Assembly (NCBI GenBank): GCA_045635745.1
Contig: JAZTWG010000033.1
Location: forward strand, 1-64,000
From: SIG78 sp045635745
Lineage (GTDB): Bacteria > Verrucomicrobiota > Lentisphaeria > Victivallales > Victivallaceae
Length of the DNA stretch: 64,000 nt
Direction: 5' to 3'
The notes under the pieces are model-generated. The model searched no databases, had not been told where the DNA came from, and saw only the letters and a list, made by a program, of their open reading frames with translations. The position numbers were made by a program, and so were the translations under genes. Each line of letters opens with the position of its first letter. Position 1 is the first letter of the stretch. This document shows positions 7,864-16,400 of the stretch, piece after piece.

Positions 7864-10359
7864 ATGTGGTTGGAAAAAATCCGTATCCGGCGTCAGCTTG
7901 CCAGCAGTAATGCCGCCATCCGTATCCAGGCGGTTTCGGCGCTTGATGCGATTAATGATCTGGCGCTTTTGCGCCGTTTGGCGGCAACTGATAATGATGT
8001 GTCGGTGCGATCGGCGGCGATCGGCCGTCTGGCGGAACCGGAAATGCTGCACGAAATTGCGGTTTCTGAACGCGATCCGGCACTGAATGAACTCATTATC
8101 CGCCGGCTCGATCAGATCTATGGCGACCGCGCTTTACAGGCGTGCGCCGAAGACCGGGAAAGCGATGCTTTTGACCGTATTCAAAACAGTGATACCCTGA
8201 TCCGGGTGGCACTGAGATCGAATTCTCCGGCGCTGGTACTGGCTGCCGGTGCGCGTCTGGCTGCACAACAGGAAGTCTGGCAGCAGTTTATCGCACAGCT
8301 GACCGATGACAAGCTGGCAATGGAGCTTTATACACGCAATATGCCCGAACCGGATTCTGTAACCGCCAGTTATCTGCTGGAATACGCCAGAAGTCACGCT
8401 TTGCGCGAAGCTATCATGGCTGAGCGCCGCCGCCGTCAGGCCGCTGCACAGGCTTACAGCGAAGCGGAGGCGTTGATTGCCGATATTGAAAAAGCCGCTG
8501 TCGCCGGAGATGAAGAGCATTACGAATACTTCTGCAATGTTTTCCGGCAGCTGGATGTTACCAGCGAACAACTCAAAACCCGTTTTCTGGCGGCCCGTTA
8601 CCGCTACTTCCGCGCCCGTGAAGAGCTGCTTGCCGCCAGAGAGGCATACAATCGCAACCGGCAGCTGGCTGAAGCGCTTTACCGGCAGCTTTGCTCATTG
8701 CAGAATTCCGGCAACTGGAAACTTATCCGCCAGACCATCGAGAGCTGGGCTCGCAATAATATGAATGATTTGCCCGGTACGGAAGATTTCCGGATGCCGT
8801 TCAATGAACTGGCGGCGGTTTTAACTGCCAGCTCTGAAAGTATACAGAGCGCATGGCAGCGTGCTGCAGAATGTATTGAACAGAGTTTTAAAGCATATAC
8901 CAACTGGCTCGAAATGGATAATATCCCACCGCTGGAAGAGCGGCAGAAACTTCTGGAGACAATGGAAAATTCTGCTGCAGCGCTGGGCGATATGCCGGAA
9001 AATTTGAGCCGGATGCGGGAATTTGTACTTTCCGGCGAGCGTGAATTGCGTCGCCGGGTGCGCGCACAGGCGCAGGCACGTGACTTTGCCCGCTGGGAGC
9101 ATTATACTCTGAAGATGGATATTTGCAATGAGCTGGAAAAACTTTCTGCGGTACCCGATGATAAACTGCTCGATGCCGCCAGAACGTTTCGCACTTTGCG
9201 TGAGCGCTGGAATACGGTCGGTGCGGTTCCCAACGAAAAATTTGACGAATTGCGTAATCGTTATCACGAAGTCTGTTCGGCTCTGCACGAAAGACTGGAA
9301 AAGTTTTTTGCGGAACGGCAGGCCAGACAGAATGAAGCTTTGCAGTTGAAAAACAATATTCTTGCCGAAGCTGAAAATCTCTCCGGTTCTGATGATTGGA
9401 GCGAAACCTCCGCCCGACTCAAAGAACTGCAGAATCTCTGGAAAAATGCCGGTTCAGCCGGTGCCGCTGACCGTGAACTTTTTGAAAAATTTCATGCCGC
9501 GTGCGATGCCTTTTTTGTCCGGCGCAACGGAGTTTGGGAAGAACGCAAGAAAGCTTTTATTGCTGCCGGCAACCGCAAAAAAGAGCTGTGCGAGGCTGTG
9601 GAAGCGCTCAAGGATGTTCCGTTTGTTCAAGCTAAAAAAGAGATCGCTCTTTTGCGTGAACAATGGCGCAATGTTGCCAGTGCCGGTAAGGATGACCGCA
9701 TATTATATACCCGTTTCAACCGGGCGATAGATACGATTTTTACTGCTCATCGCGAGGCGGGTGATGAAGTCCGCCGGCAGGCAGAAATTGTTTGTACCAA
9801 TTTGGCGTCGCTGCTGGAAAAATCCCGTTCCGGGGCGATGCTGATAAAAGATATTGAGCGCGAACTGCTGGAAAATCAGCAACGCTGGGAAGCGATGGAA
9901 AGCCGTCCGGGCGACGTAGCCAAACGGCGCGATGAGCTTGCCGGCGAACTGCAGGAGATACTCTGCCGGCTGCATCATGAAGAAGCCATGCATAAATTGG
10001 AAAGCGCTGAACAGCTGGAAAATGTGATCGATCCTGGCGAGGATCAGGAAAAACTTATCGATCATCTTGGTCGCCGGCTGAAAGTTTGCGGTGAATTGGA
10101 AGAGCGTTTGCGCGAGTGCCGCATTATTTCCGGCGGCGGAGATCTTGCCGGTGAATTGCAGCAGGCGTTTGCCGGTAATTTCGGCGGCGATGATTATAAA
10201 CTTTCCATTGCTGAACTCGATGAGTTTCTGCAGCGTTTTGTGGCAGTCGGGCAGGTGCCTCCCGATGCGCGAGAAGCTGTCTTTGAGCGTTTCCGCACGC
10301 TTTACAACCGTGCGCTGACTGAACTGCAGAACGATGAAGAACCTGCCACGGCAGAATGA
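7864..10359 (+). CDS. DUF349-repeat protein with HEAT-like N-terminus
   Basis: 831-residue, largely alpha-helical, charged protein. Residues about 10-110 look like short HEAT-type helical repeats (IRIQAVSALDAIN, VSVRSAAIGRLAE). From about residue 240 on there are several DUF349 units with the recurring pattern of a helix, L-x2-x-W-x3-G and a F-x2-F-x-A helix, for instance WNTVGAVPNEKFDELRNRYHEV and WRNVASAGKDDRILYTRFNRAID. DUF349 proteins are widespread and poorly characterised. No catalytic motif or signal peptide is visible. The gene is followed after 7 nt by recO, so the two are probably co-transcribed. Confidence 0.8.
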   Translation: MWLEKIRIRRQLASSNAAIRIQAVSALDAINDLALLRRLAATDNDVSVRSAAIGRLAEPEMLHEIAVSERDPALNELIIRRLDQIYGDRALQACAEDRESDAFDRIQNSDTLIRVALRSNSPALVLAAGARLAAQQEVWQQFIAQLTDDKLAMELYTRNMPEPDSVTASYLLEYARSHALREAIMAERRRRQAAAQAYSEAEALIADIEKAAVAGDEEHYEYFCNVFRQLDVTSEQLKTRFLAARYRYFRAREELLAAREAYNRNRQLAEALYRQLCSLQNSGNWKLIRQTIESWARNNMNDLPGTEDFRMPFNELAAVLTASSESIQSAWQRAAECIEQSFKAYTNWLEMDNIPPLEERQKLLETMENSAAALGDMPENLSRMREFVLSGERELRRRVRAQAQARDFARWEHYTLKMDICNELEKLSAVPDDKLLDAARTFRTLRERWNTVGAVPNEKFDELRNRYHEVCSALHERLEKFFAERQARQNEALQLKNNILAEAENLSGSDDWSETSARLKELQNLWKNAGSAGAADRELFEKFHAACDAFFVRRNGVWEERKKAFIAAGNRKKELCEAVEALKDVPFVQAKKEIALLREQWRNVASAGKDDRILYTRFNRAIDTIFTAHREAGDEVRRQAEIVCTNLASLLEKSRSGAMLIKDIERELLENQQRWEAMESRPGDVAKRRDELAGELQEILCRLHHEEAMHKLESAEQLENVIDPGEDQEKLIDHLGRRLKVCGELEERLRECRIISGGGDLAGELQQAFAGNFGGDDYKLSIAELDEFLQRFVAVGQVPPDAREAVFERFRTLYNRALTELQNDEEPATAE

Positions 10360-10366
10360 GGTCTTT

Positions 10367-10975
10367 ATGGAACGCACTACGATAATCGTTTTACGCAAAA
10401 CCCCCGTCCGCGAAGCCGATGTTATGGTAACCGCGGTCAGTCCGGACTGGGGCAAGCTGGAACTGGTCTGCTATGGTGCGCAGAGTATCTCCGGCAAAAA
10501 ATTTCCGGTACTGGATTGCTTCAATGAGTTGGAGATCGGTTTTGAACCCGCCGAAAACGGCGCCGCCAAGCTGCTGGATGCCGAGTTGATAACTTCGTTT
10601 GCCCCCATTGCCGACCGGCTGGATATTTACAAATTAAGCGGAAAGATCGCCAATTTTGTATTGAAAAATTCTGCGCCGGATCTGCCCATGGCAATAGTTT
10701 ATGATACTTTGCGGCATGTGCTTGGCAATCTGGCGCTCAATGCTGCCAATGGTTCTGCGCTGTGGAGTCCTGAAGCTTGCGGTGCGGTAATCAAACTGGC
10801 CTGTCTGCAGGAAAACGGTCTGTTGCCGGAATTTGAAAATCCGCAGATAAGCACCTTTTTTGATTCAGTGATCGAAGCCGGATTGGAAGGCTCGCCGCTG
10901 CCGCCGTGTGCGCCGGATTATTGGAGCAAGCTTACGCTGTATTTGAATACACTTCTGCCGCAGAACAATAACTGA
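10367..10975 (+). CDS. recO: DNA repair protein RecO
   Basis: RecO loads RecA on SSB-coated single-stranded DNA in the RecFOR pathway. The N-terminal OB-fold is recognisable (IVLRKTPVREADVMVTAVSPDWGKLE, then ARG-like GAQS and FPVLDCFNELEI), followed by a helical C-terminal half. At 202 residues it is shorter than E. coli RecO (242), and the C-terminal zinc cysteines found in some RecO proteins are absent. Start at ATG 10367 with GAGGT 5 nt upstream; an earlier frame start overlaps the preceding gene and is less likely. Confidence 0.75.
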   Translation: MERTTIIVLRKTPVREADVMVTAVSPDWGKLELVCYGAQSISGKKFPVLDCFNELEIGFEPAENGAAKLLDAELITSFAPIADRLDIYKLSGKIANFVLKNSAPDLPMAIVYDTLRHVLGNLALNAANGSALWSPEACGAVIKLACLQENGLLPEFENPQISTFFDSVIEAGLEGSPLPPCAPDYWSKLTLYLNTLLPQNNN

Positions 10976-10977
10976 TT

Positions 10978-11574
10978 TCAGCGGATGAAAAGCGCTCCCA
11001 GAGCTGCCGAGCCGGCGATGATGTAAATAATATTGACTTTTTTGAATGCAGCCATAACCGTTGCCGAAATAATTGCAATTACAAGCGGTATGATGCGTAT
11101 GGAAAAACTCTTTGCTTCCGGCGTGTTGAGTAAATAAGCCTTTACCGTATCCACTGTTACCGGGGTGGGGAATATGGAGATATTGGCAAAGATCAGTACT
11201 GCCGAAATTATCAGCCCCAGTGTGGCGGGGCGCATGCCGTTCAGCAGACCTTTGACTATAGGGCTGTTTTCCCACTTTTTAAAGAAGAATGCCGCCGTCA
11301 GCACCAGAAAGACCGCCGGAGTCAGCAACCCGAGCGTGGCAATGATCCCACCGGCTACACCATGGGTCTGATACCCCACATAGGTTGCAGTGTTGATTCC
11401 GATTGGCCCCGGAGTCATCTGGGCTATCGCCAGCAGATTGGCAAATTCTCCGCTGGTGAGAAGTTGGTATTTATCCACCAGGTCGTGAATGAAAAGCATC
11501 ACCAGCACATAGCCGCCGCCGAAACTTAAAAGACCGTATTTGATGAACAATATATAGATGAAAAACAAATTCAT
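10978..11574 (-). CDS. chrA: Chromate transporter, short-chain subunit (second of a pair)
   Basis: CHR-family membrane protein, 198 residues with about six hydrophobic segments. The family motif FGGGYVLVML, and the TPGPIGINTATYVGYQ segment, are typical for CHR domains. The start ATG overlaps the stop of the upstream CHR gene (ATGA), so the two half-size proteins are coupled and probably form the heterodimer that replaces the single long ChrA protein. Known members export chromate or take up sulfate; the substrate here is not established by sequence. The stop is just 2 nt from recO's stop on the opposite strand. Confidence 0.85.
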   Translation of the reverse strand: MNLFFIYILFIKYGLLSFGGGYVLVMLFIHDLVDKYQLLTSGEFANLLAIAQMTPGPIGINTATYVGYQTHGVAGGIIATLGLLTPAVFLVLTAAFFFKKWENSPIVKGLLNGMRPATLGLIISAVLIFANISIFPTPVTVDTVKAYLLNTPEAKSFSIRIIPLVIAIISATVMAAFKKVNIIYIIAGSAALGALFIR

Positions 11575-12161
11575 TTTTCCGGTTCTCCTTTCCCTGCCGA
11601 CACCGCATACTGATAGGCTATACCCAGCAGTGCTCCGGCGACTATCACCCACACCGGCGACACTTTGAATATGATCGTAGCTGCGGCCGCCGCAACTGCG
11701 GTAATGAGTGTAAAGGAGTTTTTGATGGTCTTGCGGCACATGCGTATTGCCGTAAGAGCGATCAGACCGGTGATTGCCGCCTGCGCCCCGATAAATGCCC
11801 CCTGTACTGCCGGAATATTCAGGTCGATATTACGCAAAAATATGGCGATCGCCAGAATTATCAAGGTCGATGGCGTAGCCACGCCCAGCAATGCGATCAA
11901 TGCCCCCCATACACCTGCGGCACGGTAGCCGATGTAAAGCGCCGCGTTGCCGGCAATGATCCCCGGCAGGGATTGAATTATTGCCATCATATCGAGCAAT
12001 TCATCTTCGGTGAGAAGTTTTTTGCGGTGGATGAATTCATTTTCTGCTGCAGGCACTATGGCGTAGCCGCCGCCCACAACCAGCGCTGCAATCTTGAAAA
12101 ATCCCAAGAAGAGCATCCGGTATTTGGCAAATTTGCTGATTTGAGTATTATCGGTTGTCAT
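11571..12161 (-). CDS. chrA: Chromate transporter, short-chain subunit (first of a pair)
   Basis: 196-residue CHR-domain membrane protein. The signature VVGGGYAIVPAAENEFI, and the SLPGIIAGNAALYIGYR segment, match the N-terminal half of fused ChrA proteins. It precedes and overlaps the second CHR gene by 4 bp. It sits 6 nt downstream of a DUF3047 gene on the same strand, which may share the transcript. Confidence 0.85.
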   Translation of the reverse strand: MTTDNTQISKFAKYRMLFLGFFKIAALVVGGGYAIVPAAENEFIHRKKLLTEDELLDMMAIIQSLPGIIAGNAALYIGYRAAGVWGALIALLGVATPSTLIILAIAIFLRNIDLNIPAVQGAFIGAQAAITGLIALTAIRMCRKTIKNSFTLITAVAAAAATIIFKVSPVWVIVAGALLGIAYQYAVSAGKGEPEK

Positions 12162-12167
12162 GATAGA

Positions 12168-12872
12168 TTATTTGGCAGGAAGAAATTCTATAAAGTCCAG
12201 CTCGGCAACGGTGTTGCTTGCTGTATACTGACTGTTGCCGATAATACTCAAGGCAAATTTTTTGGGCACTTTGCCGTAAACACGTTTGAAGTCTTCGGCA
12301 ACATTGCGGCATTCGGTTACCCATTCGCCGGTTTTGGTCTGATTATTGCGCATCACGATAAAATGTACAGACAATATTCCGGCGTAAGTTGTGGAACCTT
12401 CATAATCTTTGGGTGTAATATCTTCCCAGCGGTAGGCAATGGATTTTTTCTTGATAAAGCCTTCGTTGAACCCCAAATAGAGCCCGATGGGCTGGTCGTC
12501 GCGTTTGGGGTTTCTGCCGTCGGCTTTATCGGGATAATTCAGCAGACGCCAGCGCCAACGCATGATGGGGGTCTTTTTCAGATCCACTCCCGGCGCGATG
12601 ATGATGCCGCCGGTGGATTTATTGCATTTTACCTGCAATGCGGAAGTGCCATCTTGAAGTTTTACTGTCTGGCAGCTGGTTTCCGGTACGCCGATTTTGC
12701 TGCCTTCTTCCTTCCACTTCAGCGGCATGCCGTCTTTACTGCTTCGGGCAAAATCTTCGCTCCAGGCGCTGTTTGCCGAGAGTTTGGCTGCATTGTCGGC
12801 TGCTGCAGGCTGCATGTAGGGCAGAAATACCAATGCGATCAATGTATATTTAAGGTATCCGGTTTTTTTCAT
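12168..12872 (-). CDS. DUF3047 family secreted protein
   Basis: 234 residues with an N-terminal signal peptide (MKKTGYLKYTLIALVFLPYMQPAAA), so exported. The core matches DUF3047 as I know it: LPLKW-like and TPIMRWRWRLLNYPDKADGR, then LYLGFNEGF, and a C-terminal beta-rich part ending in VAELDFIEFLP. DUF3047 has a jelly-roll-like carbohydrate-binding look, but its role is unknown. It lies between a lytic transglycosylase gene and the chromate transporter pair, on the same strand. Confidence 0.65.
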   Translation of the reverse strand: MKKTGYLKYTLIALVFLPYMQPAAADNAAKLSANSAWSEDFARSSKDGMPLKWKEEGSKIGVPETSCQTVKLQDGTSALQVKCNKSTGGIIIAPGVDLKKTPIMRWRWRLLNYPDKADGRNPKRDDQPIGLYLGFNEGFIKKKSIAYRWEDITPKDYEGSTTYAGILSVHFIVMRNNQTKTGEWVTECRNVAEDFKRVYGKVPKKFALSIIGNSQYTASNTVAELDFIEFLPAK

Positions 12873-12886
12873 TTGACTTATCCTGT

Positions 12887-13507
12887 TTATAATTTTTTCA
12901 GACCTGTTTTTATTTTTTGTTTTCCATTATCTTCCCGACAGTAGCGCTGATAACGCGCCATAATATTTTTTACATATTTTCTGGTACTGGCGATCGTTAT
13001 ATTATCTGTCACCGGTCCGTTTTTATCTGCCGGTTTCCATTTGTTTGCCCGGCTCAATCCGGCATTGTAACGCGCCAACGCCAGCTCCGTTGCGGCGTTG
13101 TAATCACTGAAACGCCGCAACCCGTCGCTCAAATACCAGCAGCCGATCTCCAGATTGATCCGCGGTGAAAACAGTACCCCGGGGGCCGGACATGGCACAT
13201 TGTTGGCTTTTGCCCAGTCGGCCGCCGCCCGTTTGGGCATTATCTGCATCAGCCCCACTTCGCCGGCACGGCCGACGGCACCGGGCCGGAAGCGGCTTTC
13301 TTCGTAGATTAACGCCCGCACCAGACGGCTGTCGATGCCGTATTTGGATGCGGCTTCGCGGATCTCGGAGGCAAATTTTGTATCGTCCACCGCAAAGTCG
13401 CTGCACTCATAAAGGTAGTATGCGGCCGCCAGCAGCATAATCAGCCAAACTGCCAGCAACAGTATCTTGCGGATACCGGATTTTCTGCTGCGTTTGAGAC
13501 TGACCAT
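12887..13507 (-). CDS. Soluble lytic murein transglycosylase-like protein (SLT domain)
   Basis: Peptidoglycan-cleaving enzyme, probably membrane-anchored. It has a basic N-terminus followed by a hydrophobic segment (about residues 13-32) and then a Goose-type lysozyme SLT domain. The catalytic glutamate is in LIYEESRF, followed by GLMQIMP and the C-terminal LARYNAG motif. At 206 residues it is a minimal SLT protein without extra modules. The gene is 14 nt upstream of the DUF3047 gene. Confidence 0.88.
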   Translation of the reverse strand: MVSLKRSRKSGIRKILLLAVWLIMLLAAAYYLYECSDFAVDDTKFASEIREAASKYGIDSRLVRALIYEESRFRPGAVGRAGEVGLMQIMPKRAAADWAKANNVPCPAPGVLFSPRINLEIGCWYLSDGLRRFSDYNAATELALARYNAGLSRANKWKPADKNGPVTDNITIASTRKYVKNIMARYQRYCREDNGKQKIKTGLKKL

Positions 13508-13524
13508 TGATATACCCGATATAT

Positions 13525-14496
13525 TTAATTGATCATTGCCGGACCGACTCCGCTGTTTTCAATCAGCGCCTGCCGGTTATTGGGGTCGGAAAAATATTTT
13601 ATGAGTTTATCCTGATCGCTTTTGCTCAAAGCAAATTTGATTTCCACTCTTTTTCCATCCGGTTTGACTTTGAAGCCGCCTACGAGGCTGCTGGTCAGTA
13701 CCGGATCATTGCTGAACAGCATACCCAGAATTCCCGGCACTATGAACTGGGTCTGCATTGCCAGCTGCAAGGCGTATTCGCTGCTCTTGCAAGTCAGTTT
13801 AAGCAGCAGATTCAGATCCCTTTTGACCGGATTCTTTATATCTGCCTGCAGATCAAAAAGCCTGATTTTTTCTTTTTCGCCATCCATTCTGGCAAAAACT
13901 GCCAGCAGAACTTGGCGGTTAATGGATTTCAAAAGCGGATTTTTCCCGCCCTGGCGCGATGCGATCAGCGTGCCGGCAGATGATGGAGTCAGCGGCATAA
14001 GCAGCAAAACATCTTCAGCCAGATAAACTATTGCCAGAGTCGTCTGCTCGCCTTTGATTTTTTTCTGCGGAGCTATGGTATATATTTTTTCGCCCGCCAA
14101 AGTGGTGGTATTGAAAATAAAATTTTCGCTTTTTTCAGCTTGGCCGGCAAAAATTTCTGCCAGCTTATTTTCTTTCAGCTCGGTTTTTACATACAATGCC
14201 GCATCGTGATCGGCCGAGCCGGTTTTGGTTCCCCAGACCTGACCGGACAGAACAGTTTCGGGCTTGATGTTGTAATTTTTTTCAAAAAACTCTATTACAG
14301 ATACAGCTTTTTTACCATCGTTCGAAGCCGTGCTGATCAACTCCCGCAAATCCGGTATGGCCAGCATTTGTTTTGCATTTACCCGGAAAAGCACCGGCGA
14401 CTGATCAGGAATAAAATCTTCCGGTTCCGCCGCAGGCAGAATCCATGTGGTCAAAACTGTTGTAATTATCAGGCAAACTGCAGCGAATTTTTTCAA
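13525..14496 (-). CDS. Secreted protein of unknown function
   Basis: About 323 residues with a clear signal peptide (MKKFAAVCLIITTVLTTWILPAAEP). I do not recognise the family. The mature part alternates beta-strands and amphipathic helices and resembles DUF3352-like proteins (FRVNAKQMLAIPDLREL, LLMPLTPSSAGTLIAS), but this is only a guess. Start chosen at TTG 14496 because GGAGGT lies 4 nt upstream; a TTG four codons earlier is in frame but overlaps that Shine-Dalgarno. It lies between aspS and the lytic transglycosylase gene, separated from aspS by a strong hairpin. Confidence 0.6.
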   Translation of the reverse strand: MKKFAAVCLIITTVLTTWILPAAEPEDFIPDQSPVLFRVNAKQMLAIPDLRELISTASNDGKKAVSVIEFFEKNYNIKPETVLSGQVWGTKTGSADHDAALYVKTELKENKLAEIFAGQAEKSENFIFNTTTLAGEKIYTIAPQKKIKGEQTTLAIVYLAEDVLLLMPLTPSSAGTLIASRQGGKNPLLKSINRQVLLAVFARMDGEKEKIRLFDLQADIKNPVKRDLNLLLKLTCKSSEYALQLAMQTQFIVPGILGMLFSNDPVLTSSLVGGFKVKPDGKRVEIKFALSKSDQDKLIKYFSDPNNRQALIENSGVGPAMIN

Positions 14497-14518
14497 TACT
14501 ACCTCCAATAATCTCTTT

Positions 14519-14549
14519 ATCCCGTCGCCGGAAATTGCCGGGACGGGAT
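14519..14549. terminator. Strong stem-loop between aspS and the secreted protein gene
   Basis: ATCCCGTC (14519-14526) pairs with GACGGGAT (14542-14549), with an inner CCGG/CCGG stem and a small loop. Neither side has a proper T run, so it may be a weak terminator or an RNA-processing or stability element rather than a full stop. Confidence 0.5.
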
Positions 14550-14562
14550 AAAAAGCGTTTTA

Positions 14563-16368
14563 TTATTTGTTTTCAGCCGCAGCGAGCTTTTCCTGCTCGC
14601 GCTTGGGCAGAACCACTTGCAAATGCAGTTCGCGCAGCTGTTTGGGCGTTACCGGTGCCGGCGCATTCATCATCAGGTCCTGCGCCTGCTGGTTGAACGG
14701 GAACGCGATGATTTCGCGGATGTTCGGCTCGTCAGCCAGCAGCATGACGGTACGGTCAACGCCCGGGGCGATACCGCCGTGCGGGGGAGCACCGTGTTTG
14801 AAGGCATTGATCATGCCGCCGAATTTATCATCAACCACGCTGCGGTCATGTCCGGCAATCTCAAACGCCTTGTACATGATTTCGGGGCGATGGTTACGGA
14901 TAGCACCGCTGGAAAGCTCGATACCATTGCAGACAATGTCGTACTGGTAGGCCAGAATATCCAGCGGGTTCTTGTTTTCCAGCGCATCCATACCACCCTG
15001 CGGCATGGAGAAGGGGTTGTGGCTGAAGATAACCTGATTGGTTTCTTCATCCAGCTCGAACATCGGGAAGTCCACGATCCAGCAGAATTTGAAGACATTC
15101 GGATCGATGAGTTCCAGACGTTTGCCCAGCTCGGGAATGACCGCACCGCCGGTTTTGATAACGTTCTTTTCGCTGTCAGCCAGGAAGAACAGCGCATCGC
15201 CTTCCTGAATGTTGCCGGCAGCTTTCAAGCCGGCGAGAATTTCCGGATTGAGAAACTTCACGATCGGGCTCTTTTCGCCTTCAGCAGTCCAGATGATGTA
15301 CGCCATACCTTTGGCTCCGTTTTCCTGGGCAAAACCGATCATGTCGTCGAAGAATTTGCGGGGTTTGCCGGCAACCTGCGGCGCTTTCATGGCCCGCACC
15401 ACGCCGCCGTTGGCAACAGTGGAGGCAAAAGCCTTGAATTCGCAATCGCGGAAGAGTTCAGTAACGTCGATCATTTCGATCGGGTTGCGCAAGTCGGGTT
15501 TATCCGAACCGAAACGCTTCATGGCTTCCAGATAAGGAATACGCACAAACGGCGGCTTGGAGTAATCTTTGGTGGAGAATTTGCCGAAGACCGCATCGAA
15601 CATGCCTTCGATAACCGCAAAGATATCTTCCTGGTTGACAAAGCTCATTTCCACGTCGAGCTGATAGAATTCGCCGGGGCTGCGGTCGGCACGGGCATCT
15701 TCATCGCGGAAACAGGGCGCGATCTGGAAATAACGGTCAAAACCCGAAACCATCAGCAACTGTTTGAACTGCTGCGGAGCCTGCGGCAAGGCGTAGAATT
15801 CACCCGGATGCAGACGCGAGGGCACCAGATAGTCGCGCGCACCTTCCGGACTGCTGGCAGTCAGGATCGGGGTCTGGAATTCATGGAAACCCTGTGCGTG
15901 CATATATTCGCGCATGGCGGCGATCACTTCGCTGCGCAAGATAATGTTTTTGTGCAGTTTTTCGCGGCGCAAATCGAGGAAACGGTACTTGAGGCGCAGC
16001 GCTTCGGGCGCACTGTCATCTTTGGCCACCTGGAAGGGCAGCACTTCGCATTCGCCGAGCACTTCCATGGCTTCGGCCACGACTTCGATCTCGCCGGTGG
16101 CAAGTTTGCTGTTTACGGTTTCCGGAGTACGGGCCACGACTTTACCGGTAAAGGAAAGCACGCTTTCAACTCTCCAGCGGTCGAGCTCCTGATAGAATTC
16201 CTTTTCCGGGTCGATGACCACCTGGGTCAGACCGTAGTGGTCACGCAAGTCAATAAAGATGACGCCGCCGTGGTCACGGACGCTGTGGACCCAGCCCGCG
16301 ATTTTTACGGTCTGGCCGACTTCGGTCTTGCGGAGCGCGCCGCAAGTGTGGGTACGAAACTGTTCCAT
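14563..16368 (-). CDS. aspS: Aspartyl-tRNA synthetase
   Basis: Charges tRNA-Asp. The 601-residue length, N-terminal OB anticodon-binding domain (VKIAGWVHSVRDHGGVIFIDLRD) and class II core are those of the bacterial type with a GAD insertion. Motif 2 is in FRDEDARADRSPGEFYQLD, motif 3 in APGVDRTVMLLADEPNIREIIAFP. Bacterial AspRS with this architecture may be discriminating or not (Asp only or Asp/Asn); the sequence alone does not settle it. The next gene upstream, an oxidoreductase, is 32 nt away on the same strand. Confidence 0.97.
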   Translation of the reverse strand: MEQFRTHTCGALRKTEVGQTVKIAGWVHSVRDHGGVIFIDLRDHYGLTQVVIDPEKEFYQELDRWRVESVLSFTGKVVARTPETVNSKLATGEIEVVAEAMEVLGECEVLPFQVAKDDSAPEALRLKYRFLDLRREKLHKNIILRSEVIAAMREYMHAQGFHEFQTPILTASSPEGARDYLVPSRLHPGEFYALPQAPQQFKQLLMVSGFDRYFQIAPCFRDEDARADRSPGEFYQLDVEMSFVNQEDIFAVIEGMFDAVFGKFSTKDYSKPPFVRIPYLEAMKRFGSDKPDLRNPIEMIDVTELFRDCEFKAFASTVANGGVVRAMKAPQVAGKPRKFFDDMIGFAQENGAKGMAYIIWTAEGEKSPIVKFLNPEILAGLKAAGNIQEGDALFFLADSEKNVIKTGGAVIPELGKRLELIDPNVFKFCWIVDFPMFELDEETNQVIFSHNPFSMPQGGMDALENKNPLDILAYQYDIVCNGIELSSGAIRNHRPEIMYKAFEIAGHDRSVVDDKFGGMINAFKHGAPPHGGIAPGVDRTVMLLADEPNIREIIAFPFNQQAQDLMMNAPAPVTPKQLRELHLQVVLPKREQEKLAAAENK

Positions 16369-16400
16369 AATATGTAAATCCTTGTGTTATATAGAATTTT

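Noticed and set aside
14617..16377. Long open frame antisense to aspS
   Set aside because: Shadow of aspS; no independent evidence.
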